64,000 nt of DNA from Rotaria sordida (taxonomy: Eukaryota > Rotifera > Eurotatoria > Philodinida > Philodinidae). Both the position numbers and the translations under genes were made by a program. The notes beneath the pieces are model-generated. The model was not told where the DNA came from. It did not search any database and saw nothing but the letters and a program-made list of their open reading frames with translations. Below, piece after piece: positions 24,419-37,327 of this stretch. The stretch covers positions 124,001 through 188,000 of the forward strand of contig CAJNOL010000102.1 in NCBI GenBank assembly GCA_905250125.1, given 5' to 3'. The stretch's first letter is position 1; every line of letters starts with the position of its first letter.

Positions 24419-25424
24419 TATTTTTATATTGAAAATAATTTTATTCGAATAAAAAAAATGCTTGTCGTAATTACACTCGTATTTTCATGTAATGATACGT
24501 TACACGTGAAAAATAAAAATAATACTAACCAAGGTAAAACTAAGTATTATGATGAAAGAGAGAATGCAGAATAAAAAGAAAAGGTATAGGAAAGAGATAA
24601 TATACTTGAAAAAAAAAGCCCTATGGTTAAATAATGAATGATATACAATTCAATGGCTAACATAAATACATACATAACCATGTATGATTAATTTTTATAC
24701 TGTGTTATTCGCTCATTACATCATCCTTTCTATTTGTTGAGTATAAATCTTCTCTCAATCACTATCCTTAAGTTGCAAACGATATTGTCAAGCCAATGAC
24801 TTGTATAAAGGAAAGAGAAAGAATAAAAGTGTCTATCGAATATACACAATGTATATATATATATACAAACCTTGCAATTGACTAACTTCTAATATGTATT
24901 TATGAGCGTCAACGCTGACAGCATAGTATAATCATTACAGTATGCGATAATGCTATCCCATCCATGTACTTTAATCATGTACTTATAATGTTATAATTTT
25001 CACTCAAAGATGGAAAAATATTACAGAGAGCTAAGATAATTTCTAGGAGTGTGAAAATGAAGAATAACTATTCAATGTTATAAGATGTTTCAAAAGATGA
25101 CAACTGCTTGTGTATTGTTTGTGTGCAACGATTGGTTTCTTACTAAAACTTATACATAAGAACAACCGGAAGACTGTTTATACAAAATCAAATCATACGC
25201 ATATGAAACGAGCGAGTGGTACAATAAGAAGATTGATTATATTTTCAAGAAGAAAGTAAGCGCGCCATTTCTTTGTTGTTTCATAAAAACTCTAGAGGAA
25301 TCTTTTCTATCTTCAAAATAAGCTCTTCTATTCGATAATTGTTCGAATAATACAGAAAACATAAAATAATGGTTTTTTTTTGTTTGAATATTTCGTTTAA
25401 AATAGAATTAAATATTTTATTTAC
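24419..25424. other. DNA between the two calcium-sensor modules
   Basis: No exon resembling the missing second half of the upstream module was found here on the minus strand. If the upstream module splices to the exons at 23826 and 23712, this stretch is intronic for that transcript. It would also carry the promoter of the 24418 start. Confidence 0.5.
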
Positions 25425-26040
25425 CTTTCCATTTTTGTTCATATCATACATATCAAAAGCCAATCGAAGTTTTTCTCGAACATCACCTTAAATAATTTTT
25501 TTTGTTATAAAAAAAAAACAAAATATAAATTAAAAATTTTATTTTGAATACAAACCATGAGATGTAATATTCACAGCAATAAGAAATTCAACAAAATCAA
25601 TATAACCATTATCATCCGAATCTAATTATAATAAAGAATAGAAATAGAAATATTGAAATAAATATATTTACCAAATGTTTTAAAAACTTGAGCACAAAAT
25701 TTTTCAGCTTTACCTTCGGGATAAAATTTCTAAAAACATTTATTAACGTTATATCAATTGTTAAAAGATCTTTTACCTTGTATACTTCAAAGAATTTCTT
25801 CTTATCAAGTTTACCGTTAGGACAATCACTATGAAAGAAAAAGAAAAGAAAACTTTGACGGAAAACATAAAAACACAAAAAAAATCTTTTTTTTTGTTTT
25901 TCTTTATACCGAAGAAATCCTTGATGCCAATCTTGAATCTGTTGTTTTGAATATGTTGTATTTTTTGTTAAACGATCAATTTCATCTTCTGATAAATGAG
26001 TTAAATCTTTTTTATGCTGTTTAGCAGATTTTTGACCCAT
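25425..26040 (-). CDS. second neuronal calcium sensor 5' half: five exons, no private 3' end
   Basis: Exons 25910-26040, 25777-25828, 25672-25729, 25556-25621 and 25425-25486 encode 123 residues. They start MGQKSAKQ (myristoylation signal), include the DCPNGK of EF1, a full EF2 loop (D81, D83, N85, D89, E92) and the first half of EF3, and stop at NGK-123 on a GTAAAT donor. The protein is clearly paralogous to residues 1-120 of the neighbouring gene, whose first exon also ends at DGK on a donor. I see no private exons for the rest of EF3 and EF4. The donor phase (0) fits the acceptor at 23826, which opens with IDKKEM. It is therefore either an alternative 5' module sharing the neighbour's last two exons, or a 3'-truncated duplicate. 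Without splicing the frame runs into a non-homologous tail ending at 25281. Confidence 0.75.
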
Positions 26041-26832
26041 TATTAATGTAATATATAAATGTTTTTCTTATTTATGAAGAATGATTCTAGAAAAAAAAAA
26101 GATTATTATTATTATTATTATTATTACTATGCTATTAAAAGAAGATATCGAAAAAGCATGGATTAGCTATAATATGATATAAAATATGAATAACATAGGT
26201 TTATTTCTTTTCTGTTTCAAACATTTCAAGGACATGTCGAGCGAATATGAGAAAAAAACGAGTAATTAACGTGATGAATCATCAAGGTATCACGCGAACA
26301 TTGACTAATTTGATATTCGATAAATAAAACAATATAGAAACACATAATATTATCATACTCTGCTCAAATATCTAGAAACACAAGAGCAAGTAGTTTGATC
26401 GGATGCACAACCAACACTCTACGCAACAAAAAAATGCATGTTCTGCGTTTTTTTTCACTGCCTTGTGCACTATTTCTCTTGCGACCGTGATCGACGACGA
26501 GCAGTAGCGGCAGCAGCAATAACGGCAGTGTTACTTCTTGTTAGTTGTCAAAAAAAACAGAGAAAGAGTGAGCGAGTAAAAGAGAGAAAATGGCGAAGAG
26601 CATTTTCTATGGTGATGTTCTCTTTCTTTCTTTCTTTCTTCTTTTTTTTTCTTTGCTCTATTGAAATATCGATAAAGTATTATACATGCAATAGGCAACG
26701 GTCATTTGAAGCATTTTTCTTCTTACGATTGAGTCAATCACGTTATTATTTTAGTTAGTTTGTTTGTTTTTTTTTACTAATATGCAAAACACAATTACAA
26801 AAAAAAAATCAGAAATAAATTCTCAAATTAAG
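26041..26832. other. intergenic, upstream of the calcium-sensor module
   Basis: Contains an ATT microsatellite near 26105-26127, a slightly GC-richer patch at about 26470-26535 and CTTT repeats near 26625-26645. No gene is seen. It probably includes the promoter of the module starting at 26040. Confidence 0.5.
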
Positions 26833-27727
26833 TTAATAAAAACTTTCAACAGGCCAACTAGAAAATTTGTATTGTTTTGGTAAGGGTGGAATATTTGCTG
26901 TTTTTGAACCATATTTATCGATAGCATGTTCTGGCAAAAGACGCCAACCAATTTTCTAATTAAATAGAAAACAAAAATAAATAAATCAAAGATCATTAAT
27001 AAAAAAAAAGTTATGTGTATGTTTTTATGCAAAAAAAAAAGAATTGTACGGGTTTCCGTAAATTATAAAACAATAAAATAACTTATTAGTCAAATTTATG
27101 TTTTCAAAAAAAATAAACAGTCACTAAGAATGTTTCAATTTACTCACATCATTTTCTGTTTCAGGAAATGAGCCTAATAAACGTCGACGTCGTTGGCCAG
27201 GTAAACGTTTATATAATGGCGGTGATGTATCTACGGGTTGTTGCCATTCAGGACGTTTAAGTGAAACAACACGATTACCAGAAGGTATACCGCGATTTTT
27301 TATTCTATTTGCATACATCTTTAAAAGAAAGGATTCAATTATTTAACGATTTATAAAGACAAACAAAAAAGAAAATTTACTTCTCGATATTCATCAATTA
27401 ACCATGGATCAAATTTTGCTTTCCATATCCGATGTGCTTCTTCTGCTTTATGTATAGTTTCTCTCCTACGAAACAATTCTTTCTTTTTTAAACACGTTCA
27501 TCATATTATCTTTTTTCGTTACCTGAATGTATCTAATGCAGTATAATCTATAGATTCAACATGATTCGGGCTTAAAGATGTTGTTACTATTGGTCTACTA
27601 CTATTCGATAATGTATTTTGAGTTGTTGACCGAGCCGATGGGATATTTGTTGATACTAAATAATATGAAAATAAAATTTTTATGATCAATTTTTAGATTT
27701 ACCATGACGAGTACTTGATTTTAACAT
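26833..27727 (-). CDS. small conserved-looking protein, possibly a ciliary microtubule inner protein
   Basis: Five exons (27703-27727, 27523-27655, 27381-27465, 27148-27318, 26833-26955) join in frame to give 178 residues, each with clean GT-AG signals. The protein has a Ser/Thr-rich N-terminus, then RIWKAKFDPWLIDEYREMYA, a basic proline-rich middle (YKRLPGQRRRRLL) and a C-terminal KIGWRLLPEHAIDKYGSK. There is no signal peptide or membrane segment. The W/Y/P-rich style with GWR followed by KYG loosely recalls small axonemal proteins such as C20orf85/CIMIP1. That is a guess, and I do not recognise the gene. The 25-nt first exon encodes only MLKSSTRH. Confidence 0.7.
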
Positions 27728-29077
27728 TATTACAATAAAGTTTGATTGAAACGAGAGGTTGTTTTACTATATAACGAACTTCTAAAACGATGTTGTTGAA
27801 TTCGTTTTCGTTGCTTCTTCGTTTTACCTTATCATTATAACTACACACACACACATGGTTTTTTTTATATTAGATTTCTTTTTTTCGATTTTCTCCATTA
27901 TACAGAAAATAAAAGAGAAGAACAACAAACTGCAATAAAAAAAAGTGAAATAAAAATGAGAAAGATACGATAAATACATAAATTTAATAGCAAATATACA
28001 ATATCTATACGAGTAATTTTTCATAGATGACTCTTGACTTTTATTTTTCTTCTATTTAAAACAATAAATTGCAAATAACTCGATTATTGGAGTACTGAAC
28101 ACAATGAAATCAATGTGAATATGATAAATAAAGGTTATAAAATATTGTAACTGAACTGAAGATTTAAATATCAATCGAACAATATTACATACATATATTT
28201 CTATTGTACATTTTTCATTTGTAGTTATTATTCATCAACTTCTTGATATTAATACAAGAATAAATATCATGTAGATCATTCTTGCCGATAAAGAATTTCT
28301 ACTTTTTATTATACTACAATTCATACGAAAGATAAACAATATGTTTTAGTTTAAGCAATAAAAGTTTAATGTAAATTTTATTTTATATATATATTAGTGT
28401 AGTTTGAAATGAAGAAAAAGAAAACTTGTTTTTTTGTATAACTAGATATCAAGTTTGATAAGCTTTCGATGACGTAACTTTCAAATATCTATGTATCTAT
28501 TTTTATAGAATTTCAAATTTCTATAATCAGCTTGGATTATTTATACTATAAATGATAAGAAGCTCAGTTCAATAATTAGTCTTTTTTGTAATTCATAATT
28601 AAAAACAGTATTAAATTTTGATGAATAGTTATTTGTTGAGTGCATTTTTATGAACTCTCTATCATCAAAATGAAATGTATTAACCGCTTGATTATCAACA
28701 AAAGATATGCATACGTAATATCGAATGGCTTTACATCACGTACATTTTCGTTTCTTAACATGAGAGTCTAGCATGAATCGTAACAAAAATGATAATGTAG
28801 AAATCTCTTGCTGTTTGACATTTGCTTTTACGCAAATGTATCAAAAAAAAAAACATATGCATTATGAGTGATTACATTAGTTTCATATGATGATAAATTT
28901 CATGACGCATGTATATATTACCGGTCATCAAAAGGTTAATAAATCTCGAACTACCAATTATCTAATACATATAATCAATCGTCACAAAGAAAAAAATATA
29001 TAAAAAAAATGAATCGAAGCTAATGTTTAAAAAAAAGAAAAGAATACAGTTATGTCGTTTCAATTATGTTGAGCTTG
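27728..29077. other. intergenic, no gene seen
   Basis: AT-rich region between the small W/Y-rich gene and the beta-galactosidase 3' end. Only biased short ORFs and a CA microsatellite near 27842-27855 are present. Confidence 0.6.
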
Positions 29078-31928
29078 TTATTTGTATAACAATGGTGCTG
29101 GTAATAATGTTGGTTTATCAAGAATAGGATAATCAACAAGTTCAATTGTACATATCTGTTCATTACCACATGGTGATGATTGAAGTTCAATCATTGTAAG
29201 TGAATTCATTCCAGATGGATTAAGCCATGGACCTGGAATATATAATGTTACTTGAGGTCCTAATATTGGCCAATATCGACCTAAATTATATTTATTTATA
29301 TAAGCTACACCTTTTTCCCAATAACCCTTGGAAACAGTTATTGGTAGAAGAAATGTATCCGATGGAATTTTATCTGTAATTGAAAAATCTCCAGTATAAA
29401 TATTTGGTGCATTTGGATCAAAACTATTTGAAGAAGAATCATAAATGAAAAGACAAAAAAAAGCTAATATTCAACATACTTTTCAAATTCATTCATAATA
29501 AAATCAGTAGGAGCTTGATCAAATAATGAACCAGATATACACATTGTCCAATTGACAAGCATTTGACCATTTAATGTAATATTTTTGACGATACCCTATT
29601 GAAGTAATACAGTTAAATCATTACTAAGGAAAAGAGAACAAAAAAGAAATACGACAAGAATATACTTTAGTATCAAAAAGATTATCACCATAATTTAATC
29701 GACCCATATTTTCTACAATAATATTCAAATGTGTTTCACGATTTCCAGGTGCTTGAATAGTTAATTTTAATGATGAACTATTAGCTCGATAAGCAATACC
29801 AATTGATTTCTATGTTAATTTAAACAAATTTAAATTAATAGAAAAATAAAACGAAGAGATTCGTAGATGAAGAAAAAAAAAACAAATTTACTTCGCCAAG
29901 TAATACATAAGCACGATCACGTATTCCACTTAAATCAAGTACTTTTCCTTGAACTTCTGGATTATTCAATATTGTTGAATAAACGACAAATGCTTGATTC
30001 TATACATATATATAATTTTATTTCTTACATTATAAAACATCTATACTTGTCCAAGTTCTTCAAATCGTTTTGGATACATTGATGTTGTACAATATGAAGA
30101 ATGAGTTTTAATATAACTCAACAATGATTGTTTCTAGAAGATAAAACAGATTTGTTTTTTCTTTCTTTTTATTTTACTTCTTTTCAATTATTTAATAAAA
30201 ATTTACAAATGATAATCGAACAGTTCCATATGCTTTTTTCGTATTATTTCCTGGTACAGGTATTGATGGTAATGGTAAATAATTACCAATAATAGTTCGA
30301 ATAGCCATATATTTTAAAGTAATATCACCTTAGAAAACACCAAAAGAAAAAATTAATAAATTAATAATTTTCAATATGAATAAATAAAAATAAACCTGGT
30401 TCTGATATTGGTGCATCATAATCATATGATGTTGGTTGTGGATTATAATCAGGATCAGCACCTAATAATAATAATAAAAAAAAAACTTAATAGTTCAATT
30501 TTATTTTAATACATTTTTGTTTTTTATTCATTTAATTAAATTAACCTGAAGTAAAACCAAAATTTGTTCCACCATAAAACATATAAAAATTTACATTGAC
30601 TCCAATTGATAACATTTGATCAAGTGTTTTAACAATACTATCCGTTGAAACTGTTGAATGTTGATGACCCCAAAGATCAAGCCAACCAGGATAAAATTCT
30701 GTATTTATCAATGGACCACATGGAGCATATTGACGTTGATAATTAAATGATTCATTTACATTAGTGTCAGGGCCAAAGTCAATAGTTGTATATACTCCTC
30801 TGACTGTTCCACATCTTAAATAGTTTAAACCATTACCATCTAAAGAAAACTTATGATGGAATATATGAAACCAATCTTGTAATTATGCATACCAACTGTA
30901 AATAATACGACATTTTCACCTAAATATTGACGAAAAATATCACGTAAATAACCCATATAATTATGATCACATCTGAAAGAATATGCAAATATAATTTATA
31001 AATACAGATAACGTTTACTTACGCTGAATAACTACCATATTCATTTTCTACCTAAAATATTAACTTTTCTAATCAAACAATTGAACTAATAATATAGATA
31101 AAACCTGAACAGAAATAACTGGTCCACCATTATTATATAATAAAGGTCGAATTTTTGGTAGAAGAACACTCATCCATCGAGTAACTGCATTAAGATAGAC
31201 TATGAAAACAAAAAAAACAGATTATGTTTTTAATTCAATTTTATATAATAAACAAATTTAACCAGAATTCATCTGTCGAAATTGTATATTATCAAGATTA
31301 CGCAAAAGCCACCAAGGAAATCCACCAAATTCATGTTCACCACATCCGTATCTATTAATTATAAGAACTGTAATCATCAACAATTTGAAATCATCTAATA
31401 AAAATAACATACGGTCCTATACGCAAAATAACAACAAAACCAATCTTTTGTGCTAATTGAATAAATCCTACAAGATCATTGTTATCTTCAAAATTATAAA
31501 CACCTTCAATAGGTTCATGTTGATCCCAAAAGACATATCTATATAATAACCAAATCATTGATCAAGTAAAACAAAAAAACAAAATTATTTATAACGAAAA
31601 GAAAATTTAAAAGCAAAAAACTTTTATTCAACTAACGTTTGAATAGCATTTAATCCTGCAGCCCACATTCGTTCAAGACGATCTGTCCAATATTCTCTTG
31701 GCATTCTATACATATGAATTGAACCACTAACATATCGAAAAGGTTTTCCATCTTTTACAAATGTATCTCTATCAAAATCAATTGTAAATGAACGTTGTGA
31801 TTGACATTGAGTCTAAAGATAAACAAAAATCAATTCTATGTGTTCAATCAATTATCACTTACACAAATACTTGCAATGGTAATCAATATAACAAATAGTC
31901 GGTGATACATAGTTTGTTTTTTTATCAT
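29078..31928 (-). CDS. GLB1-like: GH35 beta-galactosidase (lysosomal or secreted)
   Basis: Fifteen exons read in frame: 31863-31928, 31637-31812, 31413-31538, 31263-31351, 31105-31199, 31023-31051, 30893-30972, 30546-30839, 30396-30461, 30207-30328, 30047-30133, 29892-29999, 29666-29809, 29480-29595 and 29078-29423, giving 647 residues. A signal peptide ([16 protein letters not shown]...) is present. The GH35 barrel is unmistakable: [59 protein letters not shown] with the acid/base Glu-188, and [16 protein letters not shown] with the nucleophile Glu-268, then [16 protein letters not shown]-terminal beta domains end in [20 protein letters not shown]. The enzyme removes terminal beta-galactose from glycans. 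The acid/base residue lies on a 29-nt exon, whose skipping would shift the frame. Confidence 0.96.
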
Positions 31929-32306
31929 TAATACAAGAATGAAAACTAGATAAGATAAGAATACACTGGTTTCTTTTTTTTTTTTTTATTATTATCTTTG
32001 TTTGTTTTTTCAATCGTTGCAGAATTTTATTTTATTAGTTTCTCAATGAAAATTTTTGTCAAATTTTGTTTCCTTGAATAAACATATGTAGATTTTTGAC
32101 AAAAACAAAAGACTTGAGCTAGGAATTAATACGTAAAACACAATGAAGGAAAAAAAAGTACATAAACAACAGATATATGAGAAAGAGGGAAACAAAATTT
32201 TTTTCTTAACAGATTCAATTAATTGTAAAAAATAACAAACAATCAAAAAACAAAAAGAATGAAATATATCATTATTTTTTTCTCGTCGTTGTTTTTTTTT
32301 GTTTTG
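31929..32306. other. spacer between M-Ras 3' end and beta-galactosidase start
   Basis: 378 bp of AT-rich DNA serving as the 5' flank of the beta-galactosidase gene and 3' flank of M-Ras. No other feature is seen. Confidence 0.6.
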
Positions 32307-33166
32307 TTACATAAGACGACAACGATTTGTATATCGACGTTTTTTTTGTTTTTTTCTAATTGGATTTTGATTTTGAATTTGTTGTCGTATCACACGAACA
32401 AGTTCATGAAAAGCAACATCAACACTTTTCGGGGGAGTTTTTGCACTCGTTTCAATATATGGAATTTTTAATTCATCGGCTAATTCACGACCTTCTTCTT
32501 CAGATACTTTTCTTAAATGAACTAAATCAATTTTATTTGCTACAAGAATCATTGGATAAAATTTTCTATATTAATAAAAAAAAAACAGATTAATTCGTAT
32601 AAATTCGTATATCTTTATAATAGTACCTGTCCTTAACACGAAGTATTTGATTATAAAATTGTCGAGTATTCTTACATGAATTAGGATCAATCACAGAATA
32701 AACAATAAGAAAACCATCACCTTTACGCATATATTGCTCTCGTAAAGCAGAAAATTCTTCTTGACCAGCTGTATCAAGAACTAATAATAAGACAAAATGA
32801 AAAAAAAATGCATTTATTAAATTGAATTGAAATTGTTCTGTTGATTTCTTTTTTACCATCAAGTACACAAACTTGTCGATCAATTTCGACATGTTGAATA
32901 TAACTATCTTCAATAGTGGGATCATAATCTTCAACAAACATTTTTTGAAAGAACTAAAATACATCTCTTTTTTTTTAATCTCTAAACAAAGACTTTTTCA
33001 TTGAACTCACTTGAATGGTCAAGGCAGATTTTCCAACACCACCTTTAATAAAATAAATTAATAGAAAAATTAAAAATCAAACATATATTTTCATTTCTAT
33101 AATTTTACCGTCCCCAACAACGACCAATTTATAAGTAACAGCATTATCAGGCGGAGCAGTTTGCAT
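32307..33166 (-). CDS. MRAS: M-Ras-type small GTPase
   Basis: Five exons (33109-33166, 33011-33042, 32857-32953, 32627-32780, 32307-32565) give 199 residues. The G-domain motifs are all present: [17 protein letters not shown] (P-loop), [10 protein letters not shown] (switch I), [19 protein letters not shown] (switch II), VANKIDL and ETSAK. FFQKMF, the [10 protein letters not shown] block and [13 protein letters not shown] are closer to vertebrate M-Ras than to H/K-Ras or R-Ras. A polybasic stretch (RKKQKKRR) precedes the C-terminal CRLM box. Met at the last position predicts farnesylation and plasma-membrane anchoring. The usual role is signalling to RAF through the SHOC2-PP1 complex. Nothing is odd in the catalytic residues; the glutamine of DTAGQ is kept. 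Confidence 0.94.
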
Positions 33167-34435
33167 GTTAATAATGATAATGATGAACGACTATGTATTG
33201 AACACCGGAAATACTCTGTGAATCGAGTTTCAAAGAATAGTGCGAAGTAGCATTACGTGTCAATTGAGATGAAAATGAGTCATCAACTTGGTGACAACAA
33301 CAACGAAGAGAAGATTGAGAGAAAGATACGATAGATTGGACATGTCTGTCAGACGACAACAAGAAAGAGAGATCTTATAGAGTAAAAGAAAGCCAAAATG
33401 CACTATAGATAGAACGAGAAGAAGTTGCGAAAGAGTATATATATACACAAAGCGAAAAGAACAAATACGAGAAAAAGAAAAAAAAAGAAAAGAAGGGAGA
33501 AGTAAGTAATGACACTTTATGGATTGATGGAAAGTTTTTTCCAATTAATAATATGCAATGAAAAAGAGGACGCTAAAATTCAGAATTTTAAAATAAAAAG
33601 TTTTTAGAAAAATTTTATCTTCGAAAATCATTTTACATGAATTCAATAAATAGGTAATTATTTATTTTAAATTTTTATGTTTTAAATCTTAAAAATTGAA
33701 CTTCCTATCGATTTAATAAGATCAATATCCTGTAAGCAAATCTTCATATAAAACAAAAACCGATTTTTTTTCTCCATGAAATTATATTTGTTTTTGAAAT
33801 TATTAACCTCAAAAGAATACATTTAAGTCGACTGTAGATTACTTGACTTTGTAATTTATGCGAAATATGAACTTAGAGTATAATACTTTCTTTTAATATT
33901 TTAATTAGAATTACGTATCCTTGATTATATAAAATTCAAATGTTTATTTTATATAATTTACAATTTTATGTAATATTCTCGCAATAATTTGTTGGCCTAT
34001 TTATAGGAATAGTTTCCAGGTTAAAAATACATTTTAAACGACGCAAAAAATGAAAGATGTTATAATATTTTTCTATAAAAACAACTTCAAAATGTTTTCT
34101 CAAGCAAAGAAAACCAGACAACATAATTTATTTGATAATAATAATTCCATCAGAAAATATATGTAAAGGATATAATTAATATGAAAATAAGAGATTATCT
34201 GTTGTTACTTATAAATAATAATAGAGTCAATTAGTATAAAAATGTCTATTCCTTTAAGAATTAAACACAATAATTTTTGTTTCCGTTTTATAGTGTATTG
34301 ACATAAATCAACAAATTTTGATAAGTAAATTCTTATATATCAAAAATCTTTTTCTTTGATTCATTCAAAACATCAAAATATTTATTCTAAATTTATCTTT
34401 ATTAAATTTTTTTTTCAAATCAATATAACAAAGAT
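33167..34435. other. intergenic, upstream of M-Ras
   Basis: About 1.27 kb. The part next to M-Ras (to about 33540) is purine-rich and open in several frames without domains. The rest is AT-rich. No gene is seen. Confidence 0.55.
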
Positions 34436-37327
34436 TTAATAATGAGGATGTAGAATATCTTTTAATTGTTCCGAAATTGATCCAACTAAATAATTCAATA
34501 AAAAAAAAAAACAATTATTCAAATACAAACTTTTTTTTTTACCTTCTTTTAATTTATCATCTAATGTTGTTTTTGCTATTGTTGTTAAAAGATTTGCTGT
34601 TCTTGTATTAGTTATTTCAATTGAATGTACAATTAGAATTTTATCATTATGTGTTAAAACATAAATAAAACAAAACAAATTATTATCACCAAATAAACCT
34701 GATGTAAATGCTTGTATTTGATCAAAACAATTATTATTTGTTATTGAATCATTTCCACTACCATAAATTGTATTTGATGATAATGGTGGTCGAAAACGAA
34801 CTATATTTGAATGACGATCAATAAGAAATGTATCACCATCAACAGATGAAACTGTTACTAATTGATTATAATTATCTTTCTATTAAAATGTAAAAAAAGA
34901 AAAAAGATTTTTAAACAATTAAAGACAAAAGAAAAAGAAAAATTTTATTTATACTGTAACAGGTCCTTTTCGAAGACCACATAGATAACCAGTTGTTACA
35001 CTTAATGGAATTGTACTAAGTATTTTATTAAGTTGACCAGGAAAAATATCGATGTGATCTTCAAAATAAAAAGTACATTAAGATTAAATTAGAAAATAAC
35101 TCTAAAATTTTATTTTATAAAAACTTTGTATTCATCTAGTTTTTTCTTAAAATTATTTCATACCATCATACATTAAATTTCTTACATAGTCTAAGCATGC
35201 AATGAATAGCGAGTGTCTCAGGAGAAATTGCACTAAATCTCAGTGCATTTTTTGTTATTTCTCAATTATAAAAACAATGCCTTCTTACGCACGAACATAG
35301 AGAATTTCAAGTTCTACAAAACTGTCAATTTTGTTTCGCAAACAAATTTTTCTTGTCGGTGCAAAATTTAGAAGAAGAACACCTATTTAGCCATCTGACT
35401 GCAATAATCAAGAAAATAAATAACTGATAACTACTTTTTTAATGAAAGGAATTATCAATCATCTCACGAAATTCTTCCGAAAATTCTACATCTCGTAATG
35501 CATATTTTAGAATTTTAGAAGAATTATTTGGGAACAATAGTTTTGAAGTAAAAAAAGGGAAAACATTAAAAAAAAGTTCTTTTTTTGTGGTAGATTTATA
35601 CACCATCGTTATTTTCTAATTTAAAATAACCTAATTATTTTCACGATTTAATATCATTTTTACATGATTTTTTTTTCAGAATTAAATTCTATATCCGATA
35701 GCATAATGACAAATCTTTCATAGATTAAATCTGGCTTTTGTAAACATGAGTTTCCAAAGGGCACTCAAAAATATCGACAGTTGTCAATTCCAAGTCTTTT
35801 TCTCATCAAAGCTGATCTCTGAAACCTTGAAAGAGTCATAAAGACATCGAGCATAAAATTCTCTGTCTATTGATATTAAGTAATTTACTTTTGGCATTAA
35901 CCTTGACGAGTAACAGCTTTACAAAAAACAATAAGCATCAGCAAAGAATAGGAAATCACAGTTGAATGACTAAGTTTATCACAAGTATTTCAGAAAGAAT
36001 GAACCTATCTGTATTTTAATGATATCTCTTTTAATATCCATTTGTGCATACTTTGGATTGCTTTTTTTAAGGATTCATCTTTTAATTCTCTAGAAAACGG
36101 TATAAGTCTTATTAATACGTAATTTTTCAAGACACGCGTCAAACAAACTTGAAATTTCTTTTAATAAAATTAATCATTTCTAATATTCATACCATGACAT
36201 ATAGCTGCGTAAACAGGTTCATCACAAAATCTTTCAAGTGCTATTGCTTCTGTCCATCCTGTTGACATATGACTACACATATCTGTTGCTACGATTCGAA
36301 CTAAAAATGAATATTTTGATACAAAAAAAACCAAGAACAAATCTATTCGGCTATTTTTGATTACCATTTTCGTCATTAGGATTAAATCGAAGAAGATTTC
36401 CGCCTGGTTGTGCAACAATAAGTTCGTAATCTCTAGTTGATAGTCGTTTAGAATTTAATGTATGAATTTGTTCCGCAACATTAAAAATATGTTTTAATAC
36501 AATTCGACCTGATAATCGACCATCATATTCTTCCATAATCATTGAAATAAATATACGAATTGTTCGATCACAATAACCAATTATTAATTGTTTTTCATTT
36601 TCATTAAAATCTAAATTTTTATTCAATTGAAATAAAAACAAATAAAAACTTTTTTTCAATTTTTATTTCTACCTTGAATAAGTAATACTTTTGGATTACA
36701 AATAAGTTGTTGACTATATATTGCTTGAATTTGTTGTTGTTGTTCATCATCATTTGATATTGTTGTTGATCCATGTAATTGTAATTTTGAATCATTTCGA
36801 CTATTAATATTGATACTACCACCTGCACTACGTACACGATTTCTTTGTAACTTAAAATGAAAAAATAATTAATTGATTATTATTAGTTTTATTATATACA
36901 TTTTGTCGTAGAAGAAATAAATGAATTGTTCCTTCAGCATTTGTTACACAAATCATTGGCCGAAGTTCATTAACATTTGTTATAAGAGAACCAACTGCAA
37001 TAGCTTTAATCTATAAATAATTGAGAAAGAACATCTTTTTATTTTTTTATTGTCTCATTCATAGAACTTACAAATCCAAGTCCTTGTGCTCGACGCCATA
37101 ATTGTGCATCATTTTGATTTCGAACAGCTTTAAATATTAATAATTCACCTTCTTGAGTACCGACCAATAATTTATTACTCTGTTTATAAAATATGATTTG
37201 TATAAAGAATTTGTCTAAACTACATTCTTACTTTAGTTGCATCGACATCAGCAAGTAAAATAGCATTTGGCAATATATTACTTGAACAATCGAGTGTAAT
37301 TGTATTTATCGGTGAAATAAATGTCAT
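34436..37327 (-). CDS. ITFG2: KICSTOR subunit ITFG2
   Basis: Nine exons (37232-37327, 37072-37179, 36900-37010, 36673-36850, 36365-36610, 36193-36300, 34955-35058, 34543-34879, 34436-34485) give 445 residues, close to human ITFG2 (447). Matching segments in order are LPNAILLADVDATK, LLVGTQEGELLIFKAV, CVTNAEGTIHLFLL, NPKVLLIQDLNF, LIIGYCDRTIRIF, LIVAQPGG, VDGDTFLIDRHSNIVRF and a C-terminal LLTTIAKTTLDDKL. ITFG2 forms a beta-propeller. It is part of the KICSTOR complex (with KPTN, C12orf66 and SZT2) that brings GATOR1 to lysosomes to restrain mTORC1 when amino acids are scarce. Exon 4 carries a species-specific Gln/Asn/Ser-rich insert. Intron 6 (35059-36192) is about 1.1 kb, much longer than the others. 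Confidence 0.9.

Noticed and set aside
26438..26758. 106-codon frame in a GC-richer patch upstream of the calcium-sensor module
   Set aside because: Composition-driven (Ala/Arg then poly-Phe). No domain and no supporting signals. More likely promoter or 5' flank.
33168..33544. Minus-strand frames just upstream of M-Ras
   Set aside because: Ser/Phe/Leu-biased reading of purine/pyrimidine tracts and no homology. Interpreted as the 5' flank of M-Ras.
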